A stretch of DNA of 64,000 nt from JAFAXD01 sp963816775 (GTDB taxonomy: Bacteria > Pseudomonadota > Alphaproteobacteria > Rhizobiales > Xanthobacteraceae): positions 223,779-287,778 of the forward strand of contig CAWFLX010000022.1 of NCBI GenBank assembly GCA_963816775.1, in the 5' to 3' direction. Of the stretch, positions 25,978 through 34,433 are shown in pieces. The notes beneath the pieces are model-generated. The model had not been told where the DNA came from. It was given only the letters and a program-made list of their open reading frames with translations, and did not search any database. Position numbers and translations under genes: made by a program. Numbering within the stretch: the first letter of the stretch is position 1; each line of letters begins with the position of its first letter.

Positions 25978-27590
25978 CGCGCGCCGCGCAACACGTGGTA
26001 GCTGAGTTCGCCCGGATCGCTGAGGTCGGGCACTTTCCAACCGCCGAGATCGTACTCGGCCATGCACTCCTCGGCGAAGCCCTTGAACTTGTCGGCGTTG
26101 CCGGAGGCCTGCGCGCCGAATAGACAATAGCGGCGGATCTCTTCGGTCGAGCCGCCGTAGTTGATCTCGTAGAGTTCGTGCCGGCCGCCGAACTCGGTGG
26201 CCAGGCAATCCCACAGCAGCTTGAGGAGCTTCACGCGCTCTTCCGCCTTGTAGCCGTTGGATCCGCGCAGATACTGATCGAGGTACGGCCGGATCTCCGG
26301 ATTCTTGAAGTCGCGGGCGTGGCTGTTGAGATAAATCAGCCCCGAGGCCACCGTCTGCTCGATCAGATACTTCACGCGCGTATACGCCATGGTGGCGATG
26401 ATCTGATAGGCGTTGCCCGGATCCATGTTGGGCAGCACATAGTCGCCGATCCACGGCTTGGGGTCGCGCACCATCGCATCCGACAAGCCCCAGAACAGGT
26501 TGCGCCAGGCGATCACCTCGCCGACGTTGGCCTGCACGCCGCGATAGTCCTTGGTACCGGCCGCTTCCGTCGCCTTGAGCAGCAGGCCGGAAATGAAATC
26601 GAGCTTGACGGCGAGCCTGGTGCAGCCGTGCACTACGAAGCGCGGCAGAAACCCGGTGCGCGGGAAGAAGTTGTTGGCCTTGTCGATGTCGCCGTAGACG
26701 AACACGTTCTCCCAAGGCACCAACACCTTGTCCATGATGAAGACCGCGTCGTTCTCGTCGAGCCGGCTCGAGAGCGGGTAGTCGAACGGCGAACCCATGG
26801 CGGTCGAGGTCATTTCGTAGGACGTGCGGCAGATGAACTTCACTCCCGGCGCGTTGGTTGGGACCATGAACACGACCGCGAATTTCTTGTCCTGAACCGG
26901 GATCAACCCGTGGTGGGCGACGAACGTGTAGTTGGTCAGCACCGAGCCGGTGGCCACCACCTTGGCGCCTGATACGACGATGCCGGCGTCGGTTTCCTTG
27001 TCGACGTGCGCGCACACGTCGCCGACCTCGTTGGGCGGACGGTCGCGATCGATCGGCGGATGAATGATGGCGTGGTTGATGAACGGCACCCGTTCCTGGC
27101 TGAACTTGTACCAGCGCCGCGCATTGTCCTGATAGGGATCGTAGAAATCCGCGTTGGCGCCGAGCGTCGCCAGGAACGCGGCCTTGTAGTCCGGCGCGCG
27201 TCCCATCCAGCCATACGTGAGCTTCGCCCATTCGGCGATCGCGTCGCGCCCGGCGACCAGCTCCTTGAGGTTCTTCGGTGCCTTGAAGAACGCGTGGGTC
27301 ATGCCGCCGTTGCCGGTGTCGGTCGGCAGCAAAAGTTTCGCCTTGCGCTTGTCGTCGTGCAGCGCGTCGAACAACCGCGCCACCATGCGGGCAGTGTTGC
27401 GAAACGCCGGATGGGTCGTGACGTCCTTGACGCGTTCGCCGTAGATGAAGACCTCGCGGCCGTCGCGCAGCGACTCGATATATTCCTTGCCGGTCTGCGG
27501 TCGGGTCACTTTCACGCGGCCGACGGTTTCGGGCTTCTTGGCAAATGCGACCTGGTCGTTGGCGCGTGCGGCCTTCGCTGCTTTGGCCAT
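25974..27590 (-). CDS. 4-hydroxyphenylacetate 3-monooxygenase-type flavin oxygenase (HpaB family)
   Basis: 538 residues, full length for the FADH2-dependent oxygenase component. Family blocks: TGKEYIESLRDGREVFIYG near the N-terminus, QDNARRWYKF, TSTAMGSPFDYPLSSRLDEN and the flavin-site segment VLVPWENVFVYGD. It ortho-hydroxylates an aromatic substrate with reduced flavin supplied by a separate reductase, which is not encoded nearby. The actual aromatic cannot be inferred. The promoter region contains a GTTCG/CGAAC palindrome matching one in front of the ABC importer genes, pointing to shared control by the adjacent IclR regulator. Confidence 0.9.
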   Translation of the reverse strand: MAKAAKAARANDQVAFAKKPETVGRVKVTRPQTGKEYIESLRDGREVFIYGERVKDVTTHPAFRNTARMVARLFDALHDDKRKAKLLLPTDTGNGGMTHAFFKAPKNLKELVAGRDAIAEWAKLTYGWMGRAPDYKAAFLATLGANADFYDPYQDNARRWYKFSQERVPFINHAIIHPPIDRDRPPNEVGDVCAHVDKETDAGIVVSGAKVVATGSVLTNYTFVAHHGLIPVQDKKFAVVFMVPTNAPGVKFICRTSYEMTSTAMGSPFDYPLSSRLDENDAVFIMDKVLVPWENVFVYGDIDKANNFFPRTGFLPRFVVHGCTRLAVKLDFISGLLLKATEAAGTKDYRGVQANVGEVIAWRNLFWGLSDAMVRDPKPWIGDYVLPNMDPGNAYQIIATMAYTRVKYLIEQTVASGLIYLNSHARDFKNPEIRPYLDQYLRGSNGYKAEERVKLLKLLWDCLATEFGGRHELYEINYGGSTEEIRRYCLFGAQASGNADKFKGFAEECMAEYDLGGWKVPDLSDPGELSYHVLRGAR

Positions 27591-27622
27591 GTGATCCTCC
27601 CGATGTCCGCCGCGCGCGCGTT

Positions 27623-27637
27623 GTTCGAAATGCGAAC
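27623..27637. promoter_or_regulatory. Candidate IclR-type operator upstream of the HpaB-family gene
   Basis: GTTCGAAATGCGAAC, a 15-bp site with perfect GTTCG/CGAAC arms, 33 bp before the monooxygenase start. It has the same arms and spacing as the site at 28577-28591 in front of the ABC receptor gene; only central bases differ. Confidence 0.65.
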
Positions 27638-27741
27638 GGCTGTGCGTAATCCGAACGAAACGTTACGGACTTGCGGTGATGAAGACAAGGGAGGGTGTCG
27701 ATCTCACCGGCGCGGCCGGCCGATCATCCTTGAATGATCGG

Positions 27742-28515
27742 TTATTGCGACACGTGCGCTGCGATCTTCCGCAACTCGGGTAGAAACACGTCGCGCATTT
27801 CGTTGCGGGTGGTGCGGGTCGAGTGTGACGACAGGTTGATGGCGCCAACCGCCTGTCCGTCGCGGTCGAGCACCGGCACTGCAATCGAGCGCAGGCCGCG
27901 CTCGAGCTCCTCATCCACGATTGCAAAGCCCTGTTCGTGGTCGAGCCGCACGCGTTCGAACAGCGCCTGCAGATCGGTGATGGTGTAGGGCGTGTAGGGC
28001 TCGATGCGCACCGAATGCAGGCGCCGCCAGATTTCCATGTCGTCTAGAAAACCCAGTTGGGCGCGGCCCATGGCGGTGTGAAACGCCGGCAGCCGGCTTC
28101 CGACCGCAAGCGCCGTCGACATGATGCGACGCGCCGGAATGCGGGCGACGTAGACGACCTCGGTTCCCTGCAGAATCGAGCCCGAGCAGGACTCGCCCAG
28201 GCGCTCGCTCAGATCCTTCATCAACGGCAGCGCCCGATCGATCCAGTTTTGCCCCGACAGATAGGCAAAGCCGAGTTCGAGAACACGCGACGTGAGCGTG
28301 AACGCACGCCCGTCCTGCGCCACGTAACCGAGCTGTGCCAAGGTGCGCAGCACGCGCCGGGCCGTTGCACGCGAGAGGCCAGCGACGTCGGCCGCTTCCG
28401 ACAACGTCATCGCCGGCCGCTGCCGGCCGAACGCCGCCAGCACCGTGAGACCCTTGGCCAGCGTCGTCATGAATTCCTTGTCCTGACGATCGTGCGACTG
28501 AAATTGACTGCGCAT
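27742..28515 (-). CDS. IclR family transcriptional regulator (PcaR/PobR-like)
   Basis: 257 residues. The N-terminal winged HTH (about 18-80) has SEAADVAGLSRATARRVLRTL, and the C-terminal GAF-like effector domain includes GSRLPAFHTAMGR and GAINLSSHS. This subgroup usually activates or represses aromatic catabolism in response to the pathway substrate. It lies between the monooxygenase and the ABC importer; GTTCG-N5-CGAAC palindromes sit in front of both targets. Confidence 0.9.
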   Translation of the reverse strand: MRSQFQSHDRQDKEFMTTLAKGLTVLAAFGRQRPAMTLSEAADVAGLSRATARRVLRTLAQLGYVAQDGRAFTLTSRVLELGFAYLSGQNWIDRALPLMKDLSERLGESCSGSILQGTEVVYVARIPARRIMSTALAVGSRLPAFHTAMGRAQLGFLDDMEIWRRLHSVRIEPYTPYTITDLQALFERVRLDHEQGFAIVDEELERGLRSIAVPVLDRDGQAVGAINLSSHSTRTTRNEMRDVFLPELRKIAAHVSQ

Positions 28516-28576
28516 GCGGAACCGATGATTGACTCCAATAACTCGCTATTCGAGACTAACCGAAAAGCGAACGCTC

Positions 28577-28591
28577 GTTCGATTATCGAAC
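28577..28591. promoter_or_regulatory. Candidate IclR-type operator between iclR and the ABC receptor gene
   Basis: GTTCGATTATCGAAC is a 15-bp perfect palindrome around one central base. It lies in the 125-bp divergent region between the regulator and the receptor gene and would allow control of both. Extra half sites (GCGAACG, TTCGAG) lie within 40 bp to its left. Confidence 0.75.
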
Positions 28592-28640
28592 AGATATTTT
28601 GAAAGCGGGTCAAGATCCCGCGCGAGCAGGGAGGAGCATA

Positions 28641-29951
28641 ATGACGCGAACCAGCATCGATCGCCGCACGCTGCTTCAAGGTTCCGCCGTCACCGGGGCG
28701 GCACTGGCCGCCGGCGTCGCCATGCCGGCGATCGCGCAGGCAAAGCCGATCAAGCTCGGCTATGTGAGCCCGCAGACCGGTCCGCTCGCGGCTTTCGCCG
28801 AAGCCGACAACTTCATCATCGCGAGCTTCAAGGACGCGACCAAAGGCGGCATCAAGGTCGGCAGCGCGTCGGCACCGGTCGAAGTCGTGGTCAAGGACAG
28901 CCAGTCCAACCCGAACCGGGCCGCGCAGGTCGCCAAGGACCTGATCGTGCAGGACAAGGTCGACCTCATGCTGGTGGCGTCGACGCCTGAGACGACAAAC
29001 CCGGTCTCAACCCAGTGCGAGATCGAGGAAGTGCCGTGCATCTCGACGGTCGCGCCATGGCAGCCGTGGTTCATCGGCCGTCAAGCCAACCCGGGCGGCG
29101 GCCCGCCGGCCTGGAAGGATTTCAACTACACGTATCATTTCTTCTGGGGGCTGGAGGACGTCATCGCGGTCTTCACCAACATGTGGAGCCAGCTTCCAAC
29201 CAACAAATCGGTCGGCGGGCTGTTTCCCAACGACGGCGACGGCAATGCCTGGGGCGACAAGCAGGTCGGCTTCCCGCCGGTGCTCGAGAAGCTGGGCTAC
29301 AAGCTCACCGATCCGGGGCGCTATCAGAATCTCACCGACAACTTCTCGGCCCAGATCAACGCATTCAAGGGTGCAAACTGCGAGATCGTCACCGGCGTGG
29401 TGCTGCCGCCCGACTTCACGACGTTCTGGAAGCAGGCGTTGCAGCAAGGCTACAAGCCGAAGATCGCATCGATCGGCAAGGCGATCCTGTTCCCGGTCGC
29501 GGTCGAAGCACTGGGACGCGACGGCAACAATCTCTCATCCGAGGTCTGGTGGTCGCCGAATCACCCGTTCAAATCTTCGCTCACCGGCCAGAGCGCGAAG
29601 GATCTCGCGGCCGCCTACGAGACCGCGACCAAGAAACAATGGACGCAGCCGATCGGCTTCGTGCATGCACTGTTCGAGGTTGCGGTCGACGTGCTCAAGC
29701 GCACGCCGCAGCGCGGCGATGCCAAGGCGACCGTGAAGGCGATCGCCGACACCAACCTCGACACGGTGGTCGGCCATCTGGCATGGAATGGCGCCAACCT
29801 GCCGCCGTTCGCCAAGAAGAACGTCGCCAAAACCCCGCTGGTGGGCGGCCAATGGCGGCTCAAGGACGGCAACAAGTACGACATCGTGATCACCGACAAT
29901 CGCACCGCGCCGATCATTCCGGCCGCCGGCAAGATGGAGCCGATTGTTTAG
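28641..29951 (+). CDS. Liv-type ABC transporter periplasmic receptor (Tat signal)
   Basis: 436 residues. A twin-arginine leader (DRRTLLQG, then a hydrophobic stretch to AIAQA) precedes a type-I periplasmic binding fold beginning IKLGYVSPQTGPLAAFAEAD. GTTACCACGACG-type amino-acid loops are not conserved, whereas the tryptophan/aromatic-rich segment APWQPWFIGRQ and FNYTYHFFWG suggest a non-amino-acid, perhaps aromatic, ligand. GGGAGGAG precedes ATG 28641. It is the first gene of the importer operon under the IclR-type palindrome. Confidence 0.9.
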   Translation: MTRTSIDRRTLLQGSAVTGAALAAGVAMPAIAQAKPIKLGYVSPQTGPLAAFAEADNFIIASFKDATKGGIKVGSASAPVEVVVKDSQSNPNRAAQVAKDLIVQDKVDLMLVASTPETTNPVSTQCEIEEVPCISTVAPWQPWFIGRQANPGGGPPAWKDFNYTYHFFWGLEDVIAVFTNMWSQLPTNKSVGGLFPNDGDGNAWGDKQVGFPPVLEKLGYKLTDPGRYQNLTDNFSAQINAFKGANCEIVTGVVLPPDFTTFWKQALQQGYKPKIASIGKAILFPVAVEALGRDGNNLSSEVWWSPNHPFKSSLTGQSAKDLAAAYETATKKQWTQPIGFVHALFEVAVDVLKRTPQRGDAKATVKAIADTNLDTVVGHLAWNGANLPPFAKKNVAKTPLVGGQWRLKDGNKYDIVITDNRTAPIIPAAGKMEPIV

Positions 29952-29971
29952 GTGATCAGCTTCACCACTCG

Positions 29972-30051
29972 GTCATGGCCGGGCTTGACCCGGCCATCCA
30001 CGTCTTCACTGTGGCCAAGACGTGGATGCCCGCGACAAGCGCGGGCATGAC
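29972..30051. repeat. 80-bp cruciform palindromic repeat inside the importer operon
   Basis: Outer arms GTCATGGCCGGGC/GCGGGCATGAC, a perfect inner 11-bp stem ATCCACGTCTT/AAGACGTGGAT, and two side hairpins (GGCCGGGCTTGACCCGGCC and GCCCGCGACAAGCGCGGGC). It lies between the receptor gene and livG. It could stabilise the upstream receptor mRNA, as hairpins do in other binding-protein operons (inference). Confidence 0.8.
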
Positions 30052-30081
30052 GCCTGAGTCTGTGTCGCGCAGAAACAATTC

Positions 30082-30798
30082 ATGCTCCTCGACATCAAAG
30101 GCCTGTGCAAATCGTTCGGTTCGGTGGTCGCTGCGGACAAGCTCGATCTGGCCGTCGCTCCTGGTGAAGCGCTCGGCATCATCGGTCCCAATGGCGCCGG
30201 CAAGACGACGCTATTCAATCTGATTGCCGGCAGTCTCGCTCCCGATCGCGGCGAAATCCGTTTCAACAATCGCGACGTCACCGCGATCAGTCCACATCAA
30301 CGCTGCAAGTTGGGAATTGGACGCTCCTATCAAATCCCGCAGCCGTTCGAGAGCCTCACGGTGTTCGAAAACCTGCTGGTCGGAGCCGTGCACGGGCGCG
30401 GGCTTACCGAGCGCGCCGCCGCGGCGCCGTGCGCGGACATTCTGGCGCGCACGGGCTTGATCGCGCGCGCCGATATCCCTGTGCGGTCGCTGACTTTACT
30501 CGAGCGCAAGCGGCTCGAGATGGCGCGCGCACTCGCCACCGGCCCGCAGCTGCTGCTGCTTGACGAAATCGCCGGCGGCCTGACGGAAGTCGAATGCCGC
30601 GCGCTGATCGAAACCATCAAGGATGTGCATGCGGCCGGCACCGCGATCGTGTGGATCGAACACATCGTGCACGCTTTGCTCGCGGTGGTCGGCCGGTTGA
30701 TCGTGCTCGATTTCGGCCGCAAGGTCGCGGAGGGCGAGCCGCGCCATGTGATGGCGTCCGCGGAGGTTCGCCAGATCTACATCGGCATCGAAGCGTGA
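30082..30798 (+). CDS. LivG-type ABC transporter ATP-binding protein
   Basis: 238 residues. Walker A GPNGAGKTT, Q-loop SYQIPQPF, Walker B LLLLDE followed by the LivG-specific IAGGL, and H-loop WIEHIVHALL. The ABC signature is degenerate (LTLLERKRLEMARAL instead of a GxQ motif), a variant known in part of the LivG family. It energises import together with the two permeases downstream. No second ATPase (LivF) is present in the cluster, so it may form a homodimer or pair with a LivF encoded elsewhere. Confidence 0.9.
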   Translation: MLLDIKGLCKSFGSVVAADKLDLAVAPGEALGIIGPNGAGKTTLFNLIAGSLAPDRGEIRFNNRDVTAISPHQRCKLGIGRSYQIPQPFESLTVFENLLVGAVHGRGLTERAAAAPCADILARTGLIARADIPVRSLTLLERKRLEMARALATGPQLLLLDEIAGGLTEVECRALIETIKDVHAAGTAIVWIEHIVHALLAVVGRLIVLDFGRKVAEGEPRHVMASAEVRQIYIGIEA

Positions 30799-30799
30799 C

Positions 30800-31669
30800 A
30801 TGACCGGTCTCGCCGACACCCTTATCCAAGGCGTTCTGCTTGGTGGTCTCTACGCCCTGTTCGCGGCCGGCCTGTCTTTGACCTTCGGCATCATGCGGCT
30901 GGTCAACCTGGCGCACGGCGATCTCATCGTGCTCGCCGCATTCGCGATCCTGGCGTTGGCATCCTGGCTCGCGCTCGATCCGTTCCTCGCCGTGCTGGTG
31001 GCTCTGCCGTTGATGTTCGCGGCCGGCCTCGGGCTCCAGCACATCCTTCTCAACCGCACGCTCGGCCACGGCTTGCTGCCGCCATTGCTGGTAACGTTTG
31101 GGCTTTCGATCATCATCCAGAACGGCCTGATGCAGGGCTTCACCGCTGACAGCCAGCGCCTGCAGGCCGGCGCGATCGAAACCGCGTCCGTGCAGCTTGG
31201 TGGTGGCGTCACGGTCGGTTTGATGCCGCTCGCGACCTTTGTGTCCGCAATCGCGGTGATCCTCGGATTGAATTTCCTGTTCTACCGAACCGCACTCGGC
31301 CGCGCCTTTCGGGCGACCTCCGACGACCTCGAGATCGCCGAGCTCATGGGCATCGATCATCGACGGATCTTTTCGCTCGCCATGGGGGTCGCGATGATCG
31401 TCGCCACCATCGCGGCGCTCTACCTCGGCATGCGCGCCAATTTCGATCCGACGATCGGGCCGGCCCGCCTGCTCTATGCGTTCGAAGCGGTGATCATCGG
31501 CGGTCTGGGCAGCTTTTGGGGCACGCTCGCGGGTGGCGTCATCATCGGGCTCGCTCAAACAATCGGAGCCGAGCTTAATCCCGAATGGCAGATCTTGGCC
31601 GGGCACCTCGCGTTTCTATTTGTTCTGGTGCTGCGGCCGCGCGGCCTGTTCCCGCGCGCAACGGATTGA
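30800..31669 (+). CDS. LivH-type ABC transporter permease
   Basis: 289 residues with about eight hydrophobic helices. Family blocks are GLYALFAAGLSLTFGIMRLVNLAHGD at the N-terminus, RAFRATSDDLEIAELMGID (the coupling-helix region) and FEAVIIGGLGSFWGTLAGG near the C-terminus. It starts one base after the ATPase stop, and livM follows after 6 bp, so the three are co-translated. Confidence 0.93.
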   Translation: MTGLADTLIQGVLLGGLYALFAAGLSLTFGIMRLVNLAHGDLIVLAAFAILALASWLALDPFLAVLVALPLMFAAGLGLQHILLNRTLGHGLLPPLLVTFGLSIIIQNGLMQGFTADSQRLQAGAIETASVQLGGGVTVGLMPLATFVSAIAVILGLNFLFYRTALGRAFRATSDDLEIAELMGIDHRRIFSLAMGVAMIVATIAALYLGMRANFDPTIGPARLLYAFEAVIIGGLGSFWGTLAGGVIIGLAQTIGAELNPEWQILAGHLAFLFVLVLRPRGLFPRATD

Positions 31670-31675
31670 ACCGCC

Positions 31676-32737
31676 ATGGCGGGTACCGTTTCGCCGGATA
31701 CTGGGTCCTATCGGCTTGCGGTCACCAGCCGGCTGTCGATCGGACTCGCGGCCGGCAGCCTCGTGCTCATCGGCGTGCTTGCCGTGCTACCGGCATTTGC
31801 CACCCGCGACCTTATCCAAGATTTGATCTTCGTGTTCTATATGCTGGCGCTCGCGCAGTGCTGGAATCTGCTCGCCGGCTATGCGGGTCTCGTGTCAGTC
31901 GGGCAGCAGGCGTTCGTTGGGCTCGGCGGCTACTTGTTATTTGCACTCACGATCTTCGGCGGGCTCGACCCATTGCTGGCGATCCCGCTCGCCGGCGTGA
32001 CTGCGGCGCTGTTCGCGATCCCGACCGGCCTCGTGGTGTTTCGTTTCCGCGGCGCCTATTTCGCGATCGGCAGCTGGGTGGTGGCCGAGGTCTATCGGCT
32101 GGTGTTCGCGCAGTTCAAGCAACTCGGCGGCGGCACCGGGACCTCGCTGCCGCCCTTTGTCACCAACGAGATCGCCGGCGTCGAATGGGTGAAGGCACTG
32201 TTCGACGTGCGAACGCCCGCCGCCCGCGACATCATCAGCTATTGGATTGCGCTCGCGTTGGCCGCCGGCACCATCGCGGCCGTGTACTTGGTGCTGCGCT
32301 CGCGCCGCGGGCTCGCGCTATTCGCCATTCGCGACCAGGAGACAACCGCCGAGAGCGTCGGCGTTGACAATGTCCGCACCAAGCTCGGCGTCTACGTGTT
32401 GACAGCGGCGGCCACCGGCATGATCGGCGCGCTGATCTATCTGCAGAAGGCGCGTATCTCGCCCAACTCGGCTTTCGCCGTGCTCGACTGGACCGCCTAC
32501 GTGATCCTGATCGTGGTGATCGGCGGCATCGGCACGCTCGAAGGGCCGGTGATCGGGGTCGTCGTGTTCTATCTGCTGCAGCGTTATCTCGCCGACTTCG
32601 GCACCTGGTACCTGATCCTGCTCGGCGTCATCGCCATTACGATCATGCTGTTCGCCCCCAATGGCATCTGGGGCTATGTCAACCAGCGCTTCGGGTTGGT
32701 GCTGTTTCCGACGCGACGTCGGCTGGTTCGATCGTAA
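31676..32737 (+). CDS. LivM-type ABC transporter permease
   Basis: 353 residues with about ten helices. Family blocks are AQCWNLLAGYAGLVSVGQQAFVG, AIRDQETTAESVGVDN (the EAA-like coupling loop) and YVILIVVIGGIGTLEGPVIG. It is the last gene of the importer operon. The next gene is convergent, only 2 bp away, leaving no room for livF or a terminator. Confidence 0.93.
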   Translation: MAGTVSPDTGSYRLAVTSRLSIGLAAGSLVLIGVLAVLPAFATRDLIQDLIFVFYMLALAQCWNLLAGYAGLVSVGQQAFVGLGGYLLFALTIFGGLDPLLAIPLAGVTAALFAIPTGLVVFRFRGAYFAIGSWVVAEVYRLVFAQFKQLGGGTGTSLPPFVTNEIAGVEWVKALFDVRTPAARDIISYWIALALAAGTIAAVYLVLRSRRGLALFAIRDQETTAESVGVDNVRTKLGVYVLTAAATGMIGALIYLQKARISPNSAFAVLDWTAYVILIVVIGGIGTLEGPVIGVVVFYLLQRYLADFGTWYLILLGVIAITIMLFAPNGIWGYVNQRFGLVLFPTRRRLVRS

Positions 32738-32739
32738 CT

Positions 32740-33735
32740 CTACGCCACGTCGCGTGCGCCGGCGATCGCAAGGCGCGGATCGCGCGCGAGCCATAGCGAG
32801 ACCGCGATCTCGCCATCGGAGCCGGCTTCCGGCGGTACGCTGCGGTGACTGATCACGTCGAGCCCGGCCTGCTGCAACCATTGGGAGACTGTCTCTTCCG
32901 CAAACCCGAGCCGGCGATGCGCGTGCTCGTCGCGCAGAAATTCGAGCTCGTGCGGCGCGAAATCGATCACCAGCAGCCGACCTTGCGGCCGCAGCACGCG
33001 CGCAGCCTCGCGGAGAGCGCGTGCGCCATCGTCGAGGTAATGCAAAACCTGGTGCACGATCACGACGTCGAAAGAGTCGCGCGGCAGCGCGAGATCATAG
33101 ATATCGCCGTGGCGCACGCTGCAATGACGCAAGCCAGCACGATCCAGGCGCGCCCGTGCCAGCGCCAGCATGTCGAGCGAAAGATCGATGCCGAGTCCGC
33201 GCTCCAGCCCGGGTCCGAGCAGCTCGAGCATGCGCCCAGTGCCGGTGCCGAGATCGAGCAGCGAGCGGAACGGCCGATCGGCGAGAGCCTGCTGGATTTC
33301 GGCTTCCACCGCTGCGTCCGCGGCGTGCAATCGCCGGATGCGGTCCCACTCGGCCGCATGCTCCCGGAAATAGGCCTGTGCCGCGGTCGCGCGGGCGGCA
33401 CGTACCGCCGCGAGGCGCTCACGGTCGCGCGCCATCACGCGATCATCGGGATCGAGCAGCGCCGCGAGCGTGCGGGCGAGCTCGGCCTTGTCGCCGTGCT
33501 CCGGTAGGCGAAAAAACGCCCACGATCCTTCGCGAAACCGCACGACCAGCCCCGACTCGGCCAACAGCCGCAAATGCCGCGAGATGCGCGGCTGCGACTG
33601 CCGCAAGATTTCAGTCAACTCGGTGACGGTAAGCTCGGCCTCGGCCAGCAACGCGAGCAAGCGCAGCCGCGTCTCCTCGCCGGCGGCCTTGAGCATGGTC
33701 GACAGTTCGTCGAACGTGAAGCGATTCTGCGCCAC
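32740..33735 (-). CDS. ArsR-type HTH fused to SAM-dependent methyltransferase
   Basis: 331 residues. A winged HTH of the ArsR family (about 10-90, LTELTEILRQSQPRISRHLRL-like) is followed by a class I methyltransferase (about 115-330) with SAM loop DLGTGTGRM at 161-169, GIDLSLDML and HQVLHYLDDG. This architecture is characteristic of alphaproteobacterial regulators of the methionine/SAM cycle (SahR-like) that usually accompany metF; metF is not adjacent here. The start is GTG 33735. An ATAA...TTAT inverted repeat lies 10 bp upstream and may be its autoregulatory site. Confidence 0.85.
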   Translation of the reverse strand: MAQNRFTFDELSTMLKAAGEETRLRLLALLAEAELTVTELTEILRQSQPRISRHLRLLAESGLVVRFREGSWAFFRLPEHGDKAELARTLAALLDPDDRVMARDRERLAAVRAARATAAQAYFREHAAEWDRIRRLHAADAAVEAEIQQALADRPFRSLLDLGTGTGRMLELLGPGLERGLGIDLSLDMLALARARLDRAGLRHCSVRHGDIYDLALPRDSFDVVIVHQVLHYLDDGARALREAARVLRPQGRLLVIDFAPHELEFLRDEHAHRRLGFAEETVSQWLQQAGLDVISHRSVPPEAGSDGEIAVSLWLARDPRLAIAGARDVA

Positions 33736-33744
33736 GCTTCAGAT

Positions 33745-33760
33745 ATAAGCATATCGTTAT
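33745..33760. promoter_or_regulatory. Candidate operator of the ArsR-methyltransferase gene
   Basis: ATAAGCATATCGTTAT, a 16-bp AT-rich inverted repeat with 12 of 16 positions symmetric, sits 9-24 bp upstream of the GTG start in otherwise GC-rich DNA. Its position suggests repression of the gene by its own ArsR domain; binding is not shown. Confidence 0.55.
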
Positions 33761-33842
33761 GTCGAGGCAAGCTGCTCGGCATTGCGTAGCCCAGGCGCAG
33801 CGAAGCGGGGTACAGGTAGGTCCAGACTTGGAGCTACGTGAA

Positions 33843-34346
33843 ATGTCCAACGATCCATACGGCATCCGACCTGGCGAGGTGGCGGTCGAGCTGCCCAAAG
33901 AGTTCGACGCCGGGCTCTATTTCATCGGTCGCATCCACACGCCGTGGGCGACGCGCGACGAGTGCCCGAAGAATGCCCGCGAGTCGGATGCGGTCTGCAC
34001 GATCGAGGTCGATGCGCGCTACGCCGCCGCCCTCAAGGAGGTCGAGACCTGCTCGCATTTGTTGGTGCTGTATTGGATGGACAAGGCGCGCCGCGACCTC
34101 GTCGTGCAGGCGCCGCGCCACTATGACACGCAGCGCGGTACCTTCGCCCTGCGATCGCCGGTGCGCCCGAACCCAATCGCCGCGAGTGTGGTCCAGCTTA
34201 AGCGGGTCGACGGTACGCGGCTCTCCGTGGTCGGCCTCGATTGTCTGGATGGCACGCCATTGATCGACATCAAGCCGTACTTCGCTTCGACCGACGCAGC
34301 GCCGGCAGCGACCGTCGGCTGGCACACGGCCCGCAAGGCGACTTGA
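33843..34346 (+). CDS. trmO: tRNA (N6-threonylcarbamoyl-adenosine-37-N6)-methyltransferase
   Basis: 167 residues, matching TrmO/TsaA (formerly VirR/UPF0066). Blocks are FIGRIHTPWATRDECPKN, LLVLYWMDKARRDLV, RGTFALRSPVRPNPIAASVV and LDCLDGTPLIDIKPYF, which form the SAM-binding beta-barrel. It methylates t6A37 in threonine tRNAs. The start is ATG 33843 with GGAG upstream; the frame runs on upstream without family similarity. It is divergent from the ArsR-methyltransferase. Confidence 0.93.
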   Translation: MSNDPYGIRPGEVAVELPKEFDAGLYFIGRIHTPWATRDECPKNARESDAVCTIEVDARYAAALKEVETCSHLLVLYWMDKARRDLVVQAPRHYDTQRGTFALRSPVRPNPIAASVVQLKRVDGTRLSVVGLDCLDGTPLIDIKPYFASTDAAPAATVGWHTARKAT

Positions 34347-34394
34347 CGTTCCCGTGATGACCCGGAAAGCCGATTGACTCGGCTGAACATGCGC

Positions 34395-34420
34395 GTTAAT
34401 TAACGAATAGGTTAATTAAT
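34395..34420. promoter_or_regulatory. Twin TTAATTAA motifs upstream of the GST operon
   Basis: GTTAATTAAC (34395-34404) and GTTAATTAAT (34411-34420) are repeated with 16-bp spacing in an AT-rich island just before the ribosome-binding site GGGAG. They look like paired operator sites, possibly for the ArsR regulator encoded four genes downstream; they could also overlap the promoter -10 region. Confidence 0.5.
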
Positions 34421-34433
34421 AGGGAGCAGTGTC

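Noticed and set aside
33784..33820. GTAGCCCAGGCGCAGCGAAGCGGGG segment upstream of trmO as a repeat element
   Set aside because: It resembles dispersed intergenic repeats, but no convincing inverted arms or second copy were found in the window.
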